NCBI GenBank assembly: GCA_019118425.1
Contig: DWYZ01000152.1
Coordinates: 1-38,623 of the forward strand
From: Candidatus Blautia faecavium
Lineage (GTDB): Bacteria > Bacillota > Clostridia > Lachnospirales > Lachnospiraceae
Length of the DNA stretch: 38,623 nucleotides
Reading direction: 5' to 3'
Below are positions 8,316 to 15,705 of the stretch, in pieces. The notes under the pieces were generated by a model that had not been told where the DNA came from, did no database searches, and was given only the letters and a program-made list of their open reading frames with translations. Numbering within the stretch: the stretch's first letter is position 1; every line of letters begins with the position of its first letter. Both the position numbers and the translations under genes were made by a program.

Positions 8316-9866
8316 ATGAAAGAAATCGTTACTTGCAGTGAAATGAAAGAATTAGATCACAGGACCATAAAGGATATGGGCGTCCCCTCCTGCGTACTTA
8401 TGGAACGTGCAGCCCTTAAAGTAGTGGAGGAGATGGAAAAGGATTTTACAGACAGCGAGCATATCCTTGTGGTATGCGGCAGAGGGAACAATGGCGGAGA
8501 CGGCATTGCCATTGCCAGGCTTCTCCATTTAAAAGGAGTACGGGCGGAGATCCTTCTGGCCGGAGGAGAGAAAGGGATGACAGAGGATGCGGCCCTTCAG
8601 TACAGGATTGCTGAAAATTATGGAGTACCTTTTGTGAATAACCCGCATTGGAGTGAATATACTACTATAGTAGATGCTATATTTGGCGTGGGACTGCAAA
8701 GAGATGTGGAAGGAAAATATTACCAGCTTATCCGTCAGATGAACGAAGCCCATGCCCGGAAGGTTGCAGTTGACATTCCTTCCGGTGTAAACGGGGATAA
8801 CGGAAGAGAGATGGGAATCGCATTCCTTGCAGATCTGACCGTAACCTTTGCATTCCGGAAACGGGGCCTATGCTTTTATCCCGGACGTATGTATGCGGGA
8901 AGGACAGTGGTGGCCGATATCGGCATCTACGGCGGCAAAGACAAGGTAAATCAGACATGGCATCTGGAAAGAAAAGACATGAAGCGCCTGCCTGAAAGAG
9001 TGGCCTACGGAAATAAAGGGACTTTTGGAAAGGTTCTCTTGGTAGCCGGATCGGAAGGAATGTGCGGAGCTGCGTTTTTAAGCGGGGCTGCGTCGTTTGC
9101 GGCAGGAGCAGGTATGGTAAAGATCCAGACTGTGGAGGAAAACAGGATTCCTCTGCAGACCCTGCTTCCGGAGGCGATCGTTTCCTGTGCTTTTAATGAG
9201 GAGGAAAACGAAAAAGCTCTTGACTGGTGCGATGTCATTGTCATAGGACCGGGGCTTGGTATGTCCGGAAAGAGCAGGGAGCGTGCACAGTGGTTTCTTT
9301 CCAGAGGACACAGCGCGGGAAAACCTGTGATCGCCGATGCAGATACATTAAACTTATTGGCAATGTACCCTGAATGGCGTAAGTATCTGGGCGAAAAAAT
9401 GATAGTGACGCCCCATTTAGGTGAAATGAGCCGGCTTTGCGGCAGGAGCATCGGAGAAATCCAGAATACCATGGCTGAGACGGCCGCTGAATTTTCAAGA
9501 GAGACGGGTGCGGTCTGTGTTCTGAAGGACGCATGTACGGTGATCACAGACGCAGTGGGAAACACCTGCCTGAATCTGTCTGGAAATGCAGGAATGGGTA
9601 CTGCAGGCAGCGGCGATGTGCTTTCCGGCGTACTGGCGGCAGTATGCTGTATGTATCTGCCTTATCCTGAGACTGCGCCGGACATGGGAATGCAGGCTGC
9701 CCTTGGAGTTTATCTTCATGGGATTGCCGGAGATATGGCGGCGAAAAAGCTGGGAATGCACGGTATGACAGCAAGAGATATTATCAGGATGCTGCCGGAG
9801 GCTTTAAAAAAAGAGGTAGAAGCTAATGGCAGAATACAGGATGGAGGAAAACATGAAAGAGCATAA
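8316..9866 (+). CDS. nnr: Bifunctional NAD(P)H-hydrate repair enzyme Nnr
   Basis: 516 residues. The N-terminal half is the YjeF_N epimerase fold (residues 1-210: MKELDHRTI, VVCGRGNNGGDG, DAIFGVGL, DIPSGVNGDNG). The C-terminal half is the ADP/ATP-dependent NAD(P)HX dehydratase, a ribokinase-like domain (GNKGTFGKVLLVAGS near 230, VIGPGLGMSG near 310, NAGMGTAGSGDVLSGVLAA near 425). Together they repair hydrated NADH and NADPH, which suits a cell with heavy nicotinamide flux. The start ATG follows AAAGGGGTGAGG. The 3' end overlaps alr by 14 nt when alr starts at 9853, indicating translational coupling. In Bacillus relatives the related dehydratase gene also sits by alr. Confidence 0.95.
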   Translation: MKEIVTCSEMKELDHRTIKDMGVPSCVLMERAALKVVEEMEKDFTDSEHILVVCGRGNNGGDGIAIARLLHLKGVRAEILLAGGEKGMTEDAALQYRIAENYGVPFVNNPHWSEYTTIVDAIFGVGLQRDVEGKYYQLIRQMNEAHARKVAVDIPSGVNGDNGREMGIAFLADLTVTFAFRKRGLCFYPGRMYAGRTVVADIGIYGGKDKVNQTWHLERKDMKRLPERVAYGNKGTFGKVLLVAGSEGMCGAAFLSGAASFAAGAGMVKIQTVEENRIPLQTLLPEAIVSCAFNEEENEKALDWCDVIVIGPGLGMSGKSRERAQWFLSRGHSAGKPVIADADTLNLLAMYPEWRKYLGEKMIVTPHLGEMSRLCGRSIGEIQNTMAETAAEFSRETGAVCVLKDACTVITDAVGNTCLNLSGNAGMGTAGSGDVLSGVLAAVCCMYLPYPETAPDMGMQAALGVYLHGIAGDMAAKKLGMHGMTARDIIRMLPEALKKEVEANGRIQDGGKHERA

Positions 9867-11022
9867 GAGAGTAAGGGCGGTTATATCATTAGATGCCATT
9901 GCCCATAACTTCCAGGAAATGAAAAATCAGATTGCGGAAGGAACAAAGATCATTGCAGTGATCAAGGCAGACGGATACGGACACGGAGCGGACGCAATTG
10001 CCAGACTGATCCATGATTACGATTATATCTGGGGATTTGCCACAGCTACAGCGGAGGAGGCTTTAAAGCTGCGCCAGGCAGGGGTAACGAAGCCTGTGCT
10101 GATTCTGGGGCTTGTGTTTGAAGAATATTTTAAGGAACTTATCGAACAGGATATCCGGATAGCCGTGTGTGATCTGAATACGGCACGGAAGCTGAATGAG
10201 GAAGCAAAAAGGCAAAAGAAAACAGTACATATTCATCTGGCTGTAGACACGGGGATGTCCAGGATCGGTTATGCGGATGTGCCGGATAATATAGACGAGA
10301 TCAAGGAAATTTCCATGCTGCCTTATTTGGATATAGAAGGGATGTTCACTCATTTTGCCAGGGCAGACGAGTATGACAGGAGCCCTGCTCTTTTGCAGCT
10401 GGACAGGTATTTGGTCTTTTTGGATATGCTGGAGCAGGCGGGAATCCATATTCCTGTGCGCCATTGCTCTAACAGTGCCGGGATCATCCGGGTTCCGGAA
10501 GCTAATTTAAGTGCTGTGCGGGCAGGAATTACCATTTACGGGATCTATCCTTCTGACGAGGTGGAAAGGGATGTGATCCGGCTTTGGCCGGCTATGGAAC
10601 TGAAAAGCTCCGTCTCCTATGTGAAAGGAGTAGAGCCGGGGAAAGAAATCAGCTACGGAGGAACCTATGTGACCGATCGCCACTCCAGGATCGCGACTAT
10701 CCCTGTAGGCTATGCGGACGGCTATCCCCGGACCTTATCCGGAAAAGGCTGGGTATTGATCCATGGAAAAAAGGCGCCTATCCGGGGACGCGTCTGCATG
10801 GATCAGTTTATGGTCGATGTGACGGATATTCCGGATGTAAAACCAGGAGATGAGGTGACCCTGATCGGAAGAGACGGAGAGGAATGTATCCATGTGGAAG
10901 AATTAGGAAAACTGAGCGGAAGATTTTCCTATGAATTTGTATGTGAGATCAGTAAGCGCGTTCCCAGAGTTTATATAAAAGACGGAAAGATATGGGAAGA
11001 GCAGGACTATTATAAGGGGTAA
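9853..11022 (+). CDS. alr: Alanine racemase
   Basis: 389 residues of fold type III. The PLP lysine is in AVIKADGYGHGA near residue 37. The catalytic tyrosine lies in ISYGGTY near 265, and RVCMDQFMVDVTD follows near 310. It makes D-alanine for peptidoglycan. I prefer the ATG at 9853 because ATGGAGGAAAAC precedes it with good spacing. The track start at 9826 adds nine residues and has only a weaker AGAGG site. The reading frame overlaps the end of nnr. Next downstream is the mazF gene, the order known from Bacillus subtilis (alr, ndoAI, ndoA), except that the antitoxin gene is missing here. Confidence 0.95.
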   Translation: MKEHKRVRAVISLDAIAHNFQEMKNQIAEGTKIIAVIKADGYGHGADAIARLIHDYDYIWGFATATAEEALKLRQAGVTKPVLILGLVFEEYFKELIEQDIRIAVCDLNTARKLNEEAKRQKKTVHIHLAVDTGMSRIGYADVPDNIDEIKEISMLPYLDIEGMFTHFARADEYDRSPALLQLDRYLVFLDMLEQAGIHIPVRHCSNSAGIIRVPEANLSAVRAGITIYGIYPSDEVERDVIRLWPAMELKSSVSYVKGVEPGKEISYGGTYVTDRHSRIATIPVGYADGYPRTLSGKGWVLIHGKKAPIRGRVCMDQFMVDVTDIPDVKPGDEVTLIGRDGEECIHVEELGKLSGRFSYEFVCEISKRVPRVYIKDGKIWEEQDYYKG

Positions 11023-11124
11023 GACTATTAAGACGATAACCACGCATGTATACACAAGAAAAATATGGAGATACTAATTCTAGAATACGGCGGATGCCGG
11101 AGACAGAATCGGAGTGTGAATTGT

Positions 11125-11472
11125 GTGGTAATAAAAAGAGGGGATATATTTTATGCAGATTTAAGACCAGTGGTGGGAAGTGAACAGGGCGGTGTGCGGC
11201 CGGTCCTGATCATTCAGAATGATGTGGGAAACCGGCACAGTCCCACCGTTATCTGCGCTGCCATTACATCTAAAATGAACAAGGCAAAACTGCCGACACA
11301 TATTGAGATCGATGCTTCTGCTTATGGAATCGAGAAGGATTCCGTGATCCTTTTAGAGCAGCTGCGCACCATTGATAAAAGAAGACTGAAGGATAAGGTT
11401 TGCCACTTGGATCAGGTGATGCTGGACCGGGTGAACCATGCTCTTGAGATCAGTTTGGAACTGACGTTTTAA
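11125..11472 (+). CDS. mazF: MazF/PemK-type mRNA interferase (EndoA family), apparently without MazE
   Basis: 115 residues when read from GTG at 11125, which gives the usual family beginning [20 protein letters not shown]. Other hallmarks are [37 protein letters not shown] and a C-terminal LEISLEL. MazF toxins cleave single-stranded mRNA at short motifs. The track start at 11065 adds an unrelated N-terminus, whereas GGAG at 11111-11114 is 10 nt from the GTG. Only about 100 bp separates it from alr, too little for a normal MazE of about 80 residues. An antitoxin could be encoded elsewhere, or the protein may be tamed in another way. The catalytic Arg/Thr pattern looks intact. Confidence 0.92.
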   Translation: MVIKRGDIFYADLRPVVGSEQGGVRPVLIIQNDVGNRHSPTVICAAITSKMNKAKLPTHIEIDASAYGIEKDSVILLEQLRTIDKRRLKDKVCHLDQVMLDRVNHALEISLELTF

Positions 11473-11509
11473 GACGGCAGGAAGGTGTTTATATCTTTTT
11501 GCCTGACAG

Positions 11510-11625
11510 AAGCCGGACCACAGCCCTTTTTGCGCTGAAAAAGATGGACACATGTCACACCGTAACCACGCACCCGCTGCGTGGTTACGGGCTAGTATGA
11601 ATCAGCAAAGGATGTGGTCCGGCTT
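11510..11625. repeat. Interrupted 13-bp inverted repeat around a REP-like palindrome
   Basis: Between convergent mazF and the PHP gene, AAGCCGGACCACA (11510-11522) is perfectly complementary to TGTGGTCCGGCTT (11613-11625). The enclosed sequence contains a T-rich stretch and the palindrome at 11546-11605. The outer repeat reads like terminator arms that have been forced apart by the inner element, which is an inference. It begins right at the PHP stop codon (11624-11626). Confidence 0.7.
11546..11605. repeat. Dispersed palindromic repeat, full copy 1
   Basis: The core is CGTAACCACGCA-CCCGC-TGCGTGGTTACG (11561-11589), a 12-bp perfect hairpin extendable to 13 bp. It is flanked by GGACACATGTCACAC on the left and GGCTAGTATGAATCA on the right. 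Related copies are at 23604-23665, 23143-23163 and 38534-38560. Confidence 0.8.
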
Positions 11626-12349
11626 ATTTCATCCCCCTGGCGCCCAGTGCCTTAAGGATATGAGGGATTTCCCGGGATTCTGACAGAATCTGATAAAAAG
11701 GTTCTTTTATATCCCAGAGATAATGGGCATCCGAACTGCAGAGGATCTGGCAGGAATGAAGATATGGGTTCGCTTTCTGGAGAGAATGCAGGTTCCTAAG
11801 GTCGTGGAGCTCTGCGCAGGTGAAGCTGCTCTTTGGAGGAATAAACCCCAGATTAGAGATCAGACTTGTAGAAGATTTATCCAGATGAGCCGGAAATGCC
11901 AGTCCATGATAGGAAGAGACAAGGGAATCCGTTTGTTCAAAAGAAATGTCTGTGGCATTGATCAGCAGATTTTCCACCCGCCCGGTCTCTTCGTCCTTTT
12001 CGTTTATGATCTGCTGTTTCCCAAAGATATGCTCTTTATTTTTTACAGGAAGCATATGTCCGTAAACATAAGCGTCAAAGGCCATGGCGTCCTCAAGAGA
12101 AGGAAACAGGCAGACCACATGGACCTCCTCGGCGGTACACAGCTCCATGCCCGGGATCACTGTGACTCCATATTCCTTTCCGTGATACATGGCTGCCGGA
12201 CAGTTTTTGCAGGAATTATGATCTGTCAGAGCGATCACGTCCAGCCCTTTTACGGCAGCCATTCCCACTATATTCCCGGGCGTCATGTCATCGTCTCCGC
12301 AGGGAGAGAGACAGGAATGGATATGAAGGTCATAGTACAAGGGGATCAT
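11624..12349 (-). CDS. PHP-domain metal-dependent phosphoesterase
   Basis: 241 residues with PHP motifs: YDLHIHSCLSPCGDDDMTP at the start (HxH), ALTDHNSCKN near 42, PGMELCTAEEVHVVCLF near 67, a central SYHGLAFPAHLDKS near 150 and a terminal SSDAHYL near 205. PHP proteins hydrolyse phosphoesters using a multi-metal centre, on substrates such as nucleotides, 3'-phosphates or histidinol phosphate. The true substrate is unknown. Its start codon overlaps the stop of the DRTGG gene upstream (ATGA), so it is the translationally coupled last gene of the leftward hydrogenase-linked operon. That link suggests a role in the same signalling system, perhaps removing a phosphate or nucleotide signal, which is speculative. 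Confidence 0.9.
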   Translation of the reverse strand: MIPLYYDLHIHSCLSPCGDDDMTPGNIVGMAAVKGLDVIALTDHNSCKNCPAAMYHGKEYGVTVIPGMELCTAEEVHVVCLFPSLEDAMAFDAYVYGHMLPVKNKEHIFGKQQIINEKDEETGRVENLLINATDISFEQTDSLVSSYHGLAFPAHLDKSSTSLISNLGFIPPKSSFTCAELHDLRNLHSLQKANPYLHSCQILCSSDAHYLWDIKEPFYQILSESREIPHILKALGARGMK

Positions 12350-12681
12350 TGTTCCGCCCTCAGCCTGTGGATAGCCAGAGCTGTGTCAAAAATGGGCAGA
12401 TCCGTCTCAAAGACCGTGATGCCTTCGTCTATGGCACACTTCTTATCACTTTCATTTAGATGGACTCCCTCTGCAAGGATCACACAGGCAGTGTCAGTAA
12501 GGGAAGCCACAGCAATGGTATTTTTATTGGCCATTACCGTTACCCAGGCGCAGCCGGAAGGAGCCTTGGACATGGCGATGCTCAGGAGGTCGCAGCAAAA
12601 TACGCCGGTTATGGTTTCTTCCATTTTTCCCTGGGCAGCAAGCCTGCATTCTTTTATCCGGGCAATCTCTTTTACAGTCAT
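12346..12681 (-). CDS. DRTGG-domain protein (first of two)
   Basis: 111 residues. The sequence VKEIARIKECRLAAQ, GVFCCDLLSIAMSKAP, CAWVTVMANKNTIAVASLTD, ACVILAEGVHLN, FETDLPIFDTALAI matches the DRTGG-type fold found in Pta-like proteins and in stand-alone proteins near Fe-hydrogenase genes. These domains are thought to be regulatory and have no proven activity. The ATG at 12681 lies 10 nt after AAAGGA; the GTG at 12690 used in the track is too close to that site. It lies 37 bp downstream of the hydrogenase-like gene and overlaps the PHP gene by 4 nt. It carries two adjacent cysteines (FCCD) whose role is unknown. Confidence 0.8.
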   Translation of the reverse strand: MTVKEIARIKECRLAAQGKMEETITGVFCCDLLSIAMSKAPSGCAWVTVMANKNTIAVASLTDTACVILAEGVHLNESDKKCAIDEGITVFETDLPIFDTALAIHRLRAEQ

Positions 12682-12718
12682 ATTAATCACATCCTTTCTG
12701 GCCGGCAGACAGCAAAGT

Positions 12719-14098
12719 TTAAATCTGCCGGTTTAAGTCTTTTAATTCATCCATTAATCTTTGGATATTTTCTTTTACTTCCGGAGGTGACGGAGCTTTA
12801 GATTCCTGCTGCTGGATGGTTCCGGCCAGGTTTTGTATCTCGTCTGACAGACGGTTTATGGAATCCCGGAATACATAAGTGCAGTCATTGATGCTGGCCT
12901 CTCCGCGGACAATATCCTCTGCAAGTGCCTGACAGGTCGGGGCTCCGCAGGAACCGCAGTCAAGACCGGGAAGCTGTTTGGTGAGGGACTCTACTGTTTT
13001 CATCATGTGCAGACTTTCTTTAAAAGTACTGCCTAAACGGAATACCGGTTCATATTCAATGCGGCCGTTCCATTTCAGATCCAGATCAGGATAAGATTCC
13101 AGGTGATTTTGGGCCACCGGAAGATAGCGGGTGATCTTTTTCGTCTTGCTCTCTGCCACATAAGGATTTTCTACAGTGAGGACGCCGCCTACACAGCCTC
13201 CGTTACAGGCGTTTAATTCTACGAATTTCAACCCATGTATTTTTTCGTCTTCTAATCCCTCCAGAACCCGCAGAACATTGACAATGCCGTCTGCGGCCAG
13301 ATAGCTGTCAGTGATGATGCCTGCCGCTTCTCCGCCGCGGTTGCTCCAGCCAATGCCGATCCGTCCGGATTTAGAAAGAGGTGGCGCGTCTACGGCATGT
13401 TTCATATGAGGAAGAAGGAGGGGATAGACCTCTTTTATAGCTACCACGTTGTCGATATCGCTTTTTTCGATTCCCAGAGGGGCCTTGGCATAGGAAACCT
13501 TGGAAGGACAGGGAGAAATAAAGATGATCCCGATCTCCGAGGGGGAAAGCCCTGTTTTTTTGACAGCATTTTTACGTGCGATTTCCGCCGCAATCTCCAC
13601 AGGGGGCTTCAGGGGAAGCAGCCTGGGAATCAGGGCCGGGAATTTTACCCGTACCAGCCGTACGATGGAAGGACATGCAGTGCTGATAAAGGGCGCTTCA
13701 TCCTGGTGTTCTTTTATGTAGGCGCGGGTGGCTTCCGATACCAGCTCAGCAGCGGCGCTAACCTCAAAGACATCGTCGAAGCCCAGCTTTAATAAGGCGT
13801 TCAGTACAATATCCGGACTGGACAGGTTATTATACTGGGCATACAGAGAGGGAGCAGGAAGAGCAACTGTATATTTAAAGTTGTTCAGCACATCCAAAGA
13901 GTCATATTCCGGTATTTTCGCGTGGTGCGGACAGGACTGGACGCATCTGCCGCAGTCAACGCAGAATTTATCTATAATGTGCGCTTTTCCGTTATGTACC
14001 CGGATAGCCTGGGTAGGACACTGCTTAATGCAGTTGTAACAGCCTCTGCAGGCATTTTCATTCAGGCGTACGGAGCGTATAAATTTGTACATATTCAT
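12719..14098 (-). CDS. HydS-like [FeFe]-hydrogenase-family Fe-S protein without a PAS domain (group D-like)
   Basis: 459 residues. Two [4Fe-4S] motifs (CRGCYNCIKQCP and CVDCGRCVQSCP, residues about 17-57) lead into an Fe-hydrogenase large-subunit domain. Its H-cluster loops are divergent: L1 reads STACPSIV, L2 reads ISPCPSKV, and L3 reads LNACNGGCVGGV where catalytic enzymes have MACxxGCxxGGGQP. After it comes a further Fe-S motif LDCGSCGAPTCQALAED (about 390-405), then a probable coiled coil. I infer an electron-transfer or sensory role rather than turnover. The ATG at 14098 follows AGGAGG by 8 nt, better than the track GTG. Its neighbours (ATPase, two DRTGG proteins, PHP) are signalling-type genes. 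Confidence 0.85.
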   Translation of the reverse strand: MNMYKFIRSVRLNENACRGCYNCIKQCPTQAIRVHNGKAHIIDKFCVDCGRCVQSCPHHAKIPEYDSLDVLNNFKYTVALPAPSLYAQYNNLSSPDIVLNALLKLGFDDVFEVSAAAELVSEATRAYIKEHQDEAPFISTACPSIVRLVRVKFPALIPRLLPLKPPVEIAAEIARKNAVKKTGLSPSEIGIIFISPCPSKVSYAKAPLGIEKSDIDNVVAIKEVYPLLLPHMKHAVDAPPLSKSGRIGIGWSNRGGEAAGIITDSYLAADGIVNVLRVLEGLEDEKIHGLKFVELNACNGGCVGGVLTVENPYVAESKTKKITRYLPVAQNHLESYPDLDLKWNGRIEYEPVFRLGSTFKESLHMMKTVESLTKQLPGLDCGSCGAPTCQALAEDIVRGEASINDCTYVFRDSINRLSDEIQNLAGTIQQQESKAPSPPEVKENIQRLMDELKDLNRQI

Positions 14099-14110
14099 GG
14101 CGTTCACCTC

Positions 14111-14533
14111 CTAGATATGGACATCCATGGTGACAGTGGTACCCTTTCCCAGTGTAGACTCGATTTCCATACGGTCGGAATATTTTTTCATGTTAGGCAG
14201 TCCCATACCGGCTCCGAATCCCAGAGAGCGGACGTTTTCCGGCGCGGTGGAGTAGCCTTCCTCCATTGCCTTGGAGATATCCGGGATTCCTGGTCCTTGG
14301 TCTTTCAGGACGATCTTAATATTATCGTCGCTGATCTCCACAGTGATGATGCCTCCATTGGCATGGATGACCATATTGATTTCCCCTTCATACATGGCAA
14401 TGGCCACCTTTCGGACAACCGTATTGCTGACTCCCATCATTTTCAATTTGTTTTTAATGTCGCTGCTGGCTTCCCCGGCTCTTGTGAAATCATCTCCGGG
14501 GATTTCATAGCGGAATGTGATGCTTTCGCTCAT
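14111..14533 (-). CDS. RsbW/RsbT-like GHKL ATPase (anti-sigma-type kinase)
   Basis: 140 residues forming one HATPase_c domain. The N box is VRKVAIAMYEGEINMVIHANGG, the G1 box is LKDQGPGIPD, and the G2 region is GFGAGMGLPNMKKYSD followed by GKGTTVTMDV. This is the arrangement of the small serine/threonine kinases RsbW, RsbT and SpoIIAB in partner-switching systems. GGAGG within the preceding gene's end is 7 nt from the ATG, and that gene's TAA directly abuts the ATG, so translation is coupled. Together with the SpoIIE-type phosphatase at 21946 it supplies both halves of a Ser/Thr phosphorylation switch. No STAS-domain partner is visible in the window; the DRTGG proteins are candidates for that role, as an inference. 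Confidence 0.88.
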   Translation of the reverse strand: MSESITFRYEIPGDDFTRAGEASSDIKNKLKMMGVSNTVVRKVAIAMYEGEINMVIHANGGIITVEISDDNIKIVLKDQGPGIPDISKAMEEGYSTAPENVRSLGFGAGMGLPNMKKYSDRMEIESTLGKGTTVTMDVHI

Positions 14534-14878
14534 TTACGCACCTCCCCGAAGACCGTTTAAGTACAGGATGCCGCAAGTGGTAAACATATGGTGGGTGGTT
14601 GCAAGGATCACGATATTTTTTTCCCTGGCCAGACGCAGGATAGGCTCGTCCGGACTTTTTCCCCGGACAAAGATGATACAGACGATATCCAGCATTTCGG
14701 CAGTCCTGACTACCTGGGGATTGCATAGGCCAGTTACTAATATAGACTGTTCTTTGGCGTAGGCAAGAACATCGCTCATCATATCTGAGGAAAAAACGAA
14801 TTCTGCATCCTGATCCAGCAGTTCCTCGCCGAATAGCACATGGGCATCCAGCAGTTCTTGAATAGTTCTGATCGTCAT
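14534..14878 (-). CDS. DRTGG-domain protein (second, operon leader)
   Basis: 114 residues, first gene of the leftward operon. It reads IRTIQELLDAHVLFGEELL, FVFSSDMMSDVLAYAKEQS, LVTGLCNPQVVRTAEML, IIFVRGKSPDEPILRLA and ILATTHHMFTTCGILYLNGL. This is the DRTGG layout and resembles the other copy at 12346-12681, though the two are clearly diverged. The ATG at 14878 follows AAGGAGG with a 5-nt spacer; the track extends 25 residues upstream into the leader and promoter region. Such proteins are recurrent partners of [FeFe]-hydrogenase genes in Clostridia and Thermotogae, with unknown function. It is driven by the promoter at 14925-14953. Confidence 0.8.
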   Translation of the reverse strand: MTIRTIQELLDAHVLFGEELLDQDAEFVFSSDMMSDVLAYAKEQSILVTGLCNPQVVRTAEMLDIVCIIFVRGKSPDEPILRLAREKNIVILATTHHMFTTCGILYLNGLRGGA

Positions 14879-14924
14879 AAAGACCTCCTTTTGGTTCAGA
14901 TGTCTGTGGCAAAGATTTTTATTA

Positions 14925-14953
14925 AGTATAACATTCATACTATTTAAAAACAA
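14925..14953 (-). promoter_or_regulatory. Promoter of the leftward signalling operon
   Basis: On the minus strand TTGTTT (14953-14948) and TATACT (14930-14925) are spaced 17 bp. Just upstream is the AT-rich 16-bp palindrome ATTATTTTCAAATAAT (14958-14973), which could be an operator. Confidence 0.65.
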
Positions 14954-15087
14954 TCAAATTATTTTCAAATAATAATGAGAAAAGTAGAGAAAAATGGGAT
15001 GGAATAATGATAAAAACATATTTGTAGTAAAAATAGACAAATCAGTCTCTTGAATTTTGTGCAGAAATGCAGAAAAAATAAAAGAAA

Positions 15088-15138
15088 TAGAAAATAGACT
15101 TGTTCTATGTTATGATAAATTTGTGACAGGAGTGTCAA
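15088..15138 (+). promoter_or_regulatory. Hydrogenase operon promoter with a candidate operator
   Basis: TAGAAA (15088-15093), 17 bp and TATGAT (15111-15116) form a weak promoter. At the expected start site lies TTGTGACAGGAGTGTCAA (15121-15138), containing the perfect TGACA-N4-TGTCA palindrome (15124-15137). Its left half equals the Rex half-site TTGTGA and its right half is imperfect. A repressor site here, Rex or another, is plausible. Confidence 0.55.
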
Positions 15139-15206
15139 TATGTTAACGTGGTTATAGATAAGAGTGAGATGAGTATAAGAAATAAGATTTAAGAGGAGGT
15201 AAGAAA

Positions 15207-15701
15207 ATGCAGCCAAAGAAGCAGACCGTTCCTTTTAAAGGAACAAAAGAGCAGGAAGACGCCCTGAAACAGGCGATCAAGGAGCTCAGAGAGGAAAAAG
15301 GAGCATTGATGCCTGTTCTCCAAAAGGCACAGGAAATCTACGGATATCTGCCCCTGGAGGTACAAAAGATCATTGCCAATGAGATGGAAATTCCTCTGGA
15401 GAGAGTATATGGTGTTTCTACTTTTTATTCACAGTTTACCCTGAATCCCAAGGGAAGAAACCGGATATCCGTCTGTCTTGGAACTGCGTGCTATGTTAAG
15501 GGTTCCGGAGATATTTACAATGCTTTGATGGAAAAGCTTGGGATCGTAGGTGGAGAATGTACGCCGGACGGAAGATTTTCCCTGGATGCCTGCCGCTGCG
15601 TAGGCGCCTGCGGACTGGCGCCCGTCATGATGGTAAACGATGATGTATATGGCCGTCTGACCGTGGATGATATAGACGGCATATTGGAAAAATATCAGTA
15701 A
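15207..15701 (+). CDS. hydC: Bifurcating [FeFe]-hydrogenase NuoE-like subunit
   Basis: 164 residues of the thioredoxin-like [2Fe-2S] NuoE/HndA family. The helical N-terminal region contains ALMPVLQKAQEIYGYLPLE and GVSTFYSQF. The cluster ligands are in VCLGTACYVKGS and DACRCVGACGLAPVMM. It passes electrons within the HydABCD complex that couples NADH and reduced ferredoxin oxidation to H2 formation. AGAGGAGG precedes the ATG. It is the first gene of the rightward operon, whose order (hydC, ATPase, hydD, hydB, hydA) matches that recalled for Acetobacterium woodii. The paralogue at 32694 belongs to a different complex. Confidence 0.93.
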   Translation: MQPKKQTVPFKGTKEQEDALKQAIKELREEKGALMPVLQKAQEIYGYLPLEVQKIIANEMEIPLERVYGVSTFYSQFTLNPKGRNRISVCLGTACYVKGSGDIYNALMEKLGIVGGECTPDGRFSLDACRCVGACGLAPVMMVNDDVYGRLTVDDIDGILEKYQ

Positions 15702-15705
15702 GCTT

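Noticed and set aside
11033-11056. AACCACGCA near the mazF leader as another repeat copy
   Set aside because: Only nine bases match and the hairpin partner is missing, so it may be chance.
11046-11183. 45-codon ORF between alr and mazF, a possible tiny antitoxin
   Set aside because: It overlaps the mazF start in another frame, has no good ribosome site and shows no MazE-like features.
11723-12736. 337-aa plus-strand ORF
   Set aside because: Antisense to the PHP and DRTGG genes, both well supported; composition is that of a shadow frame.
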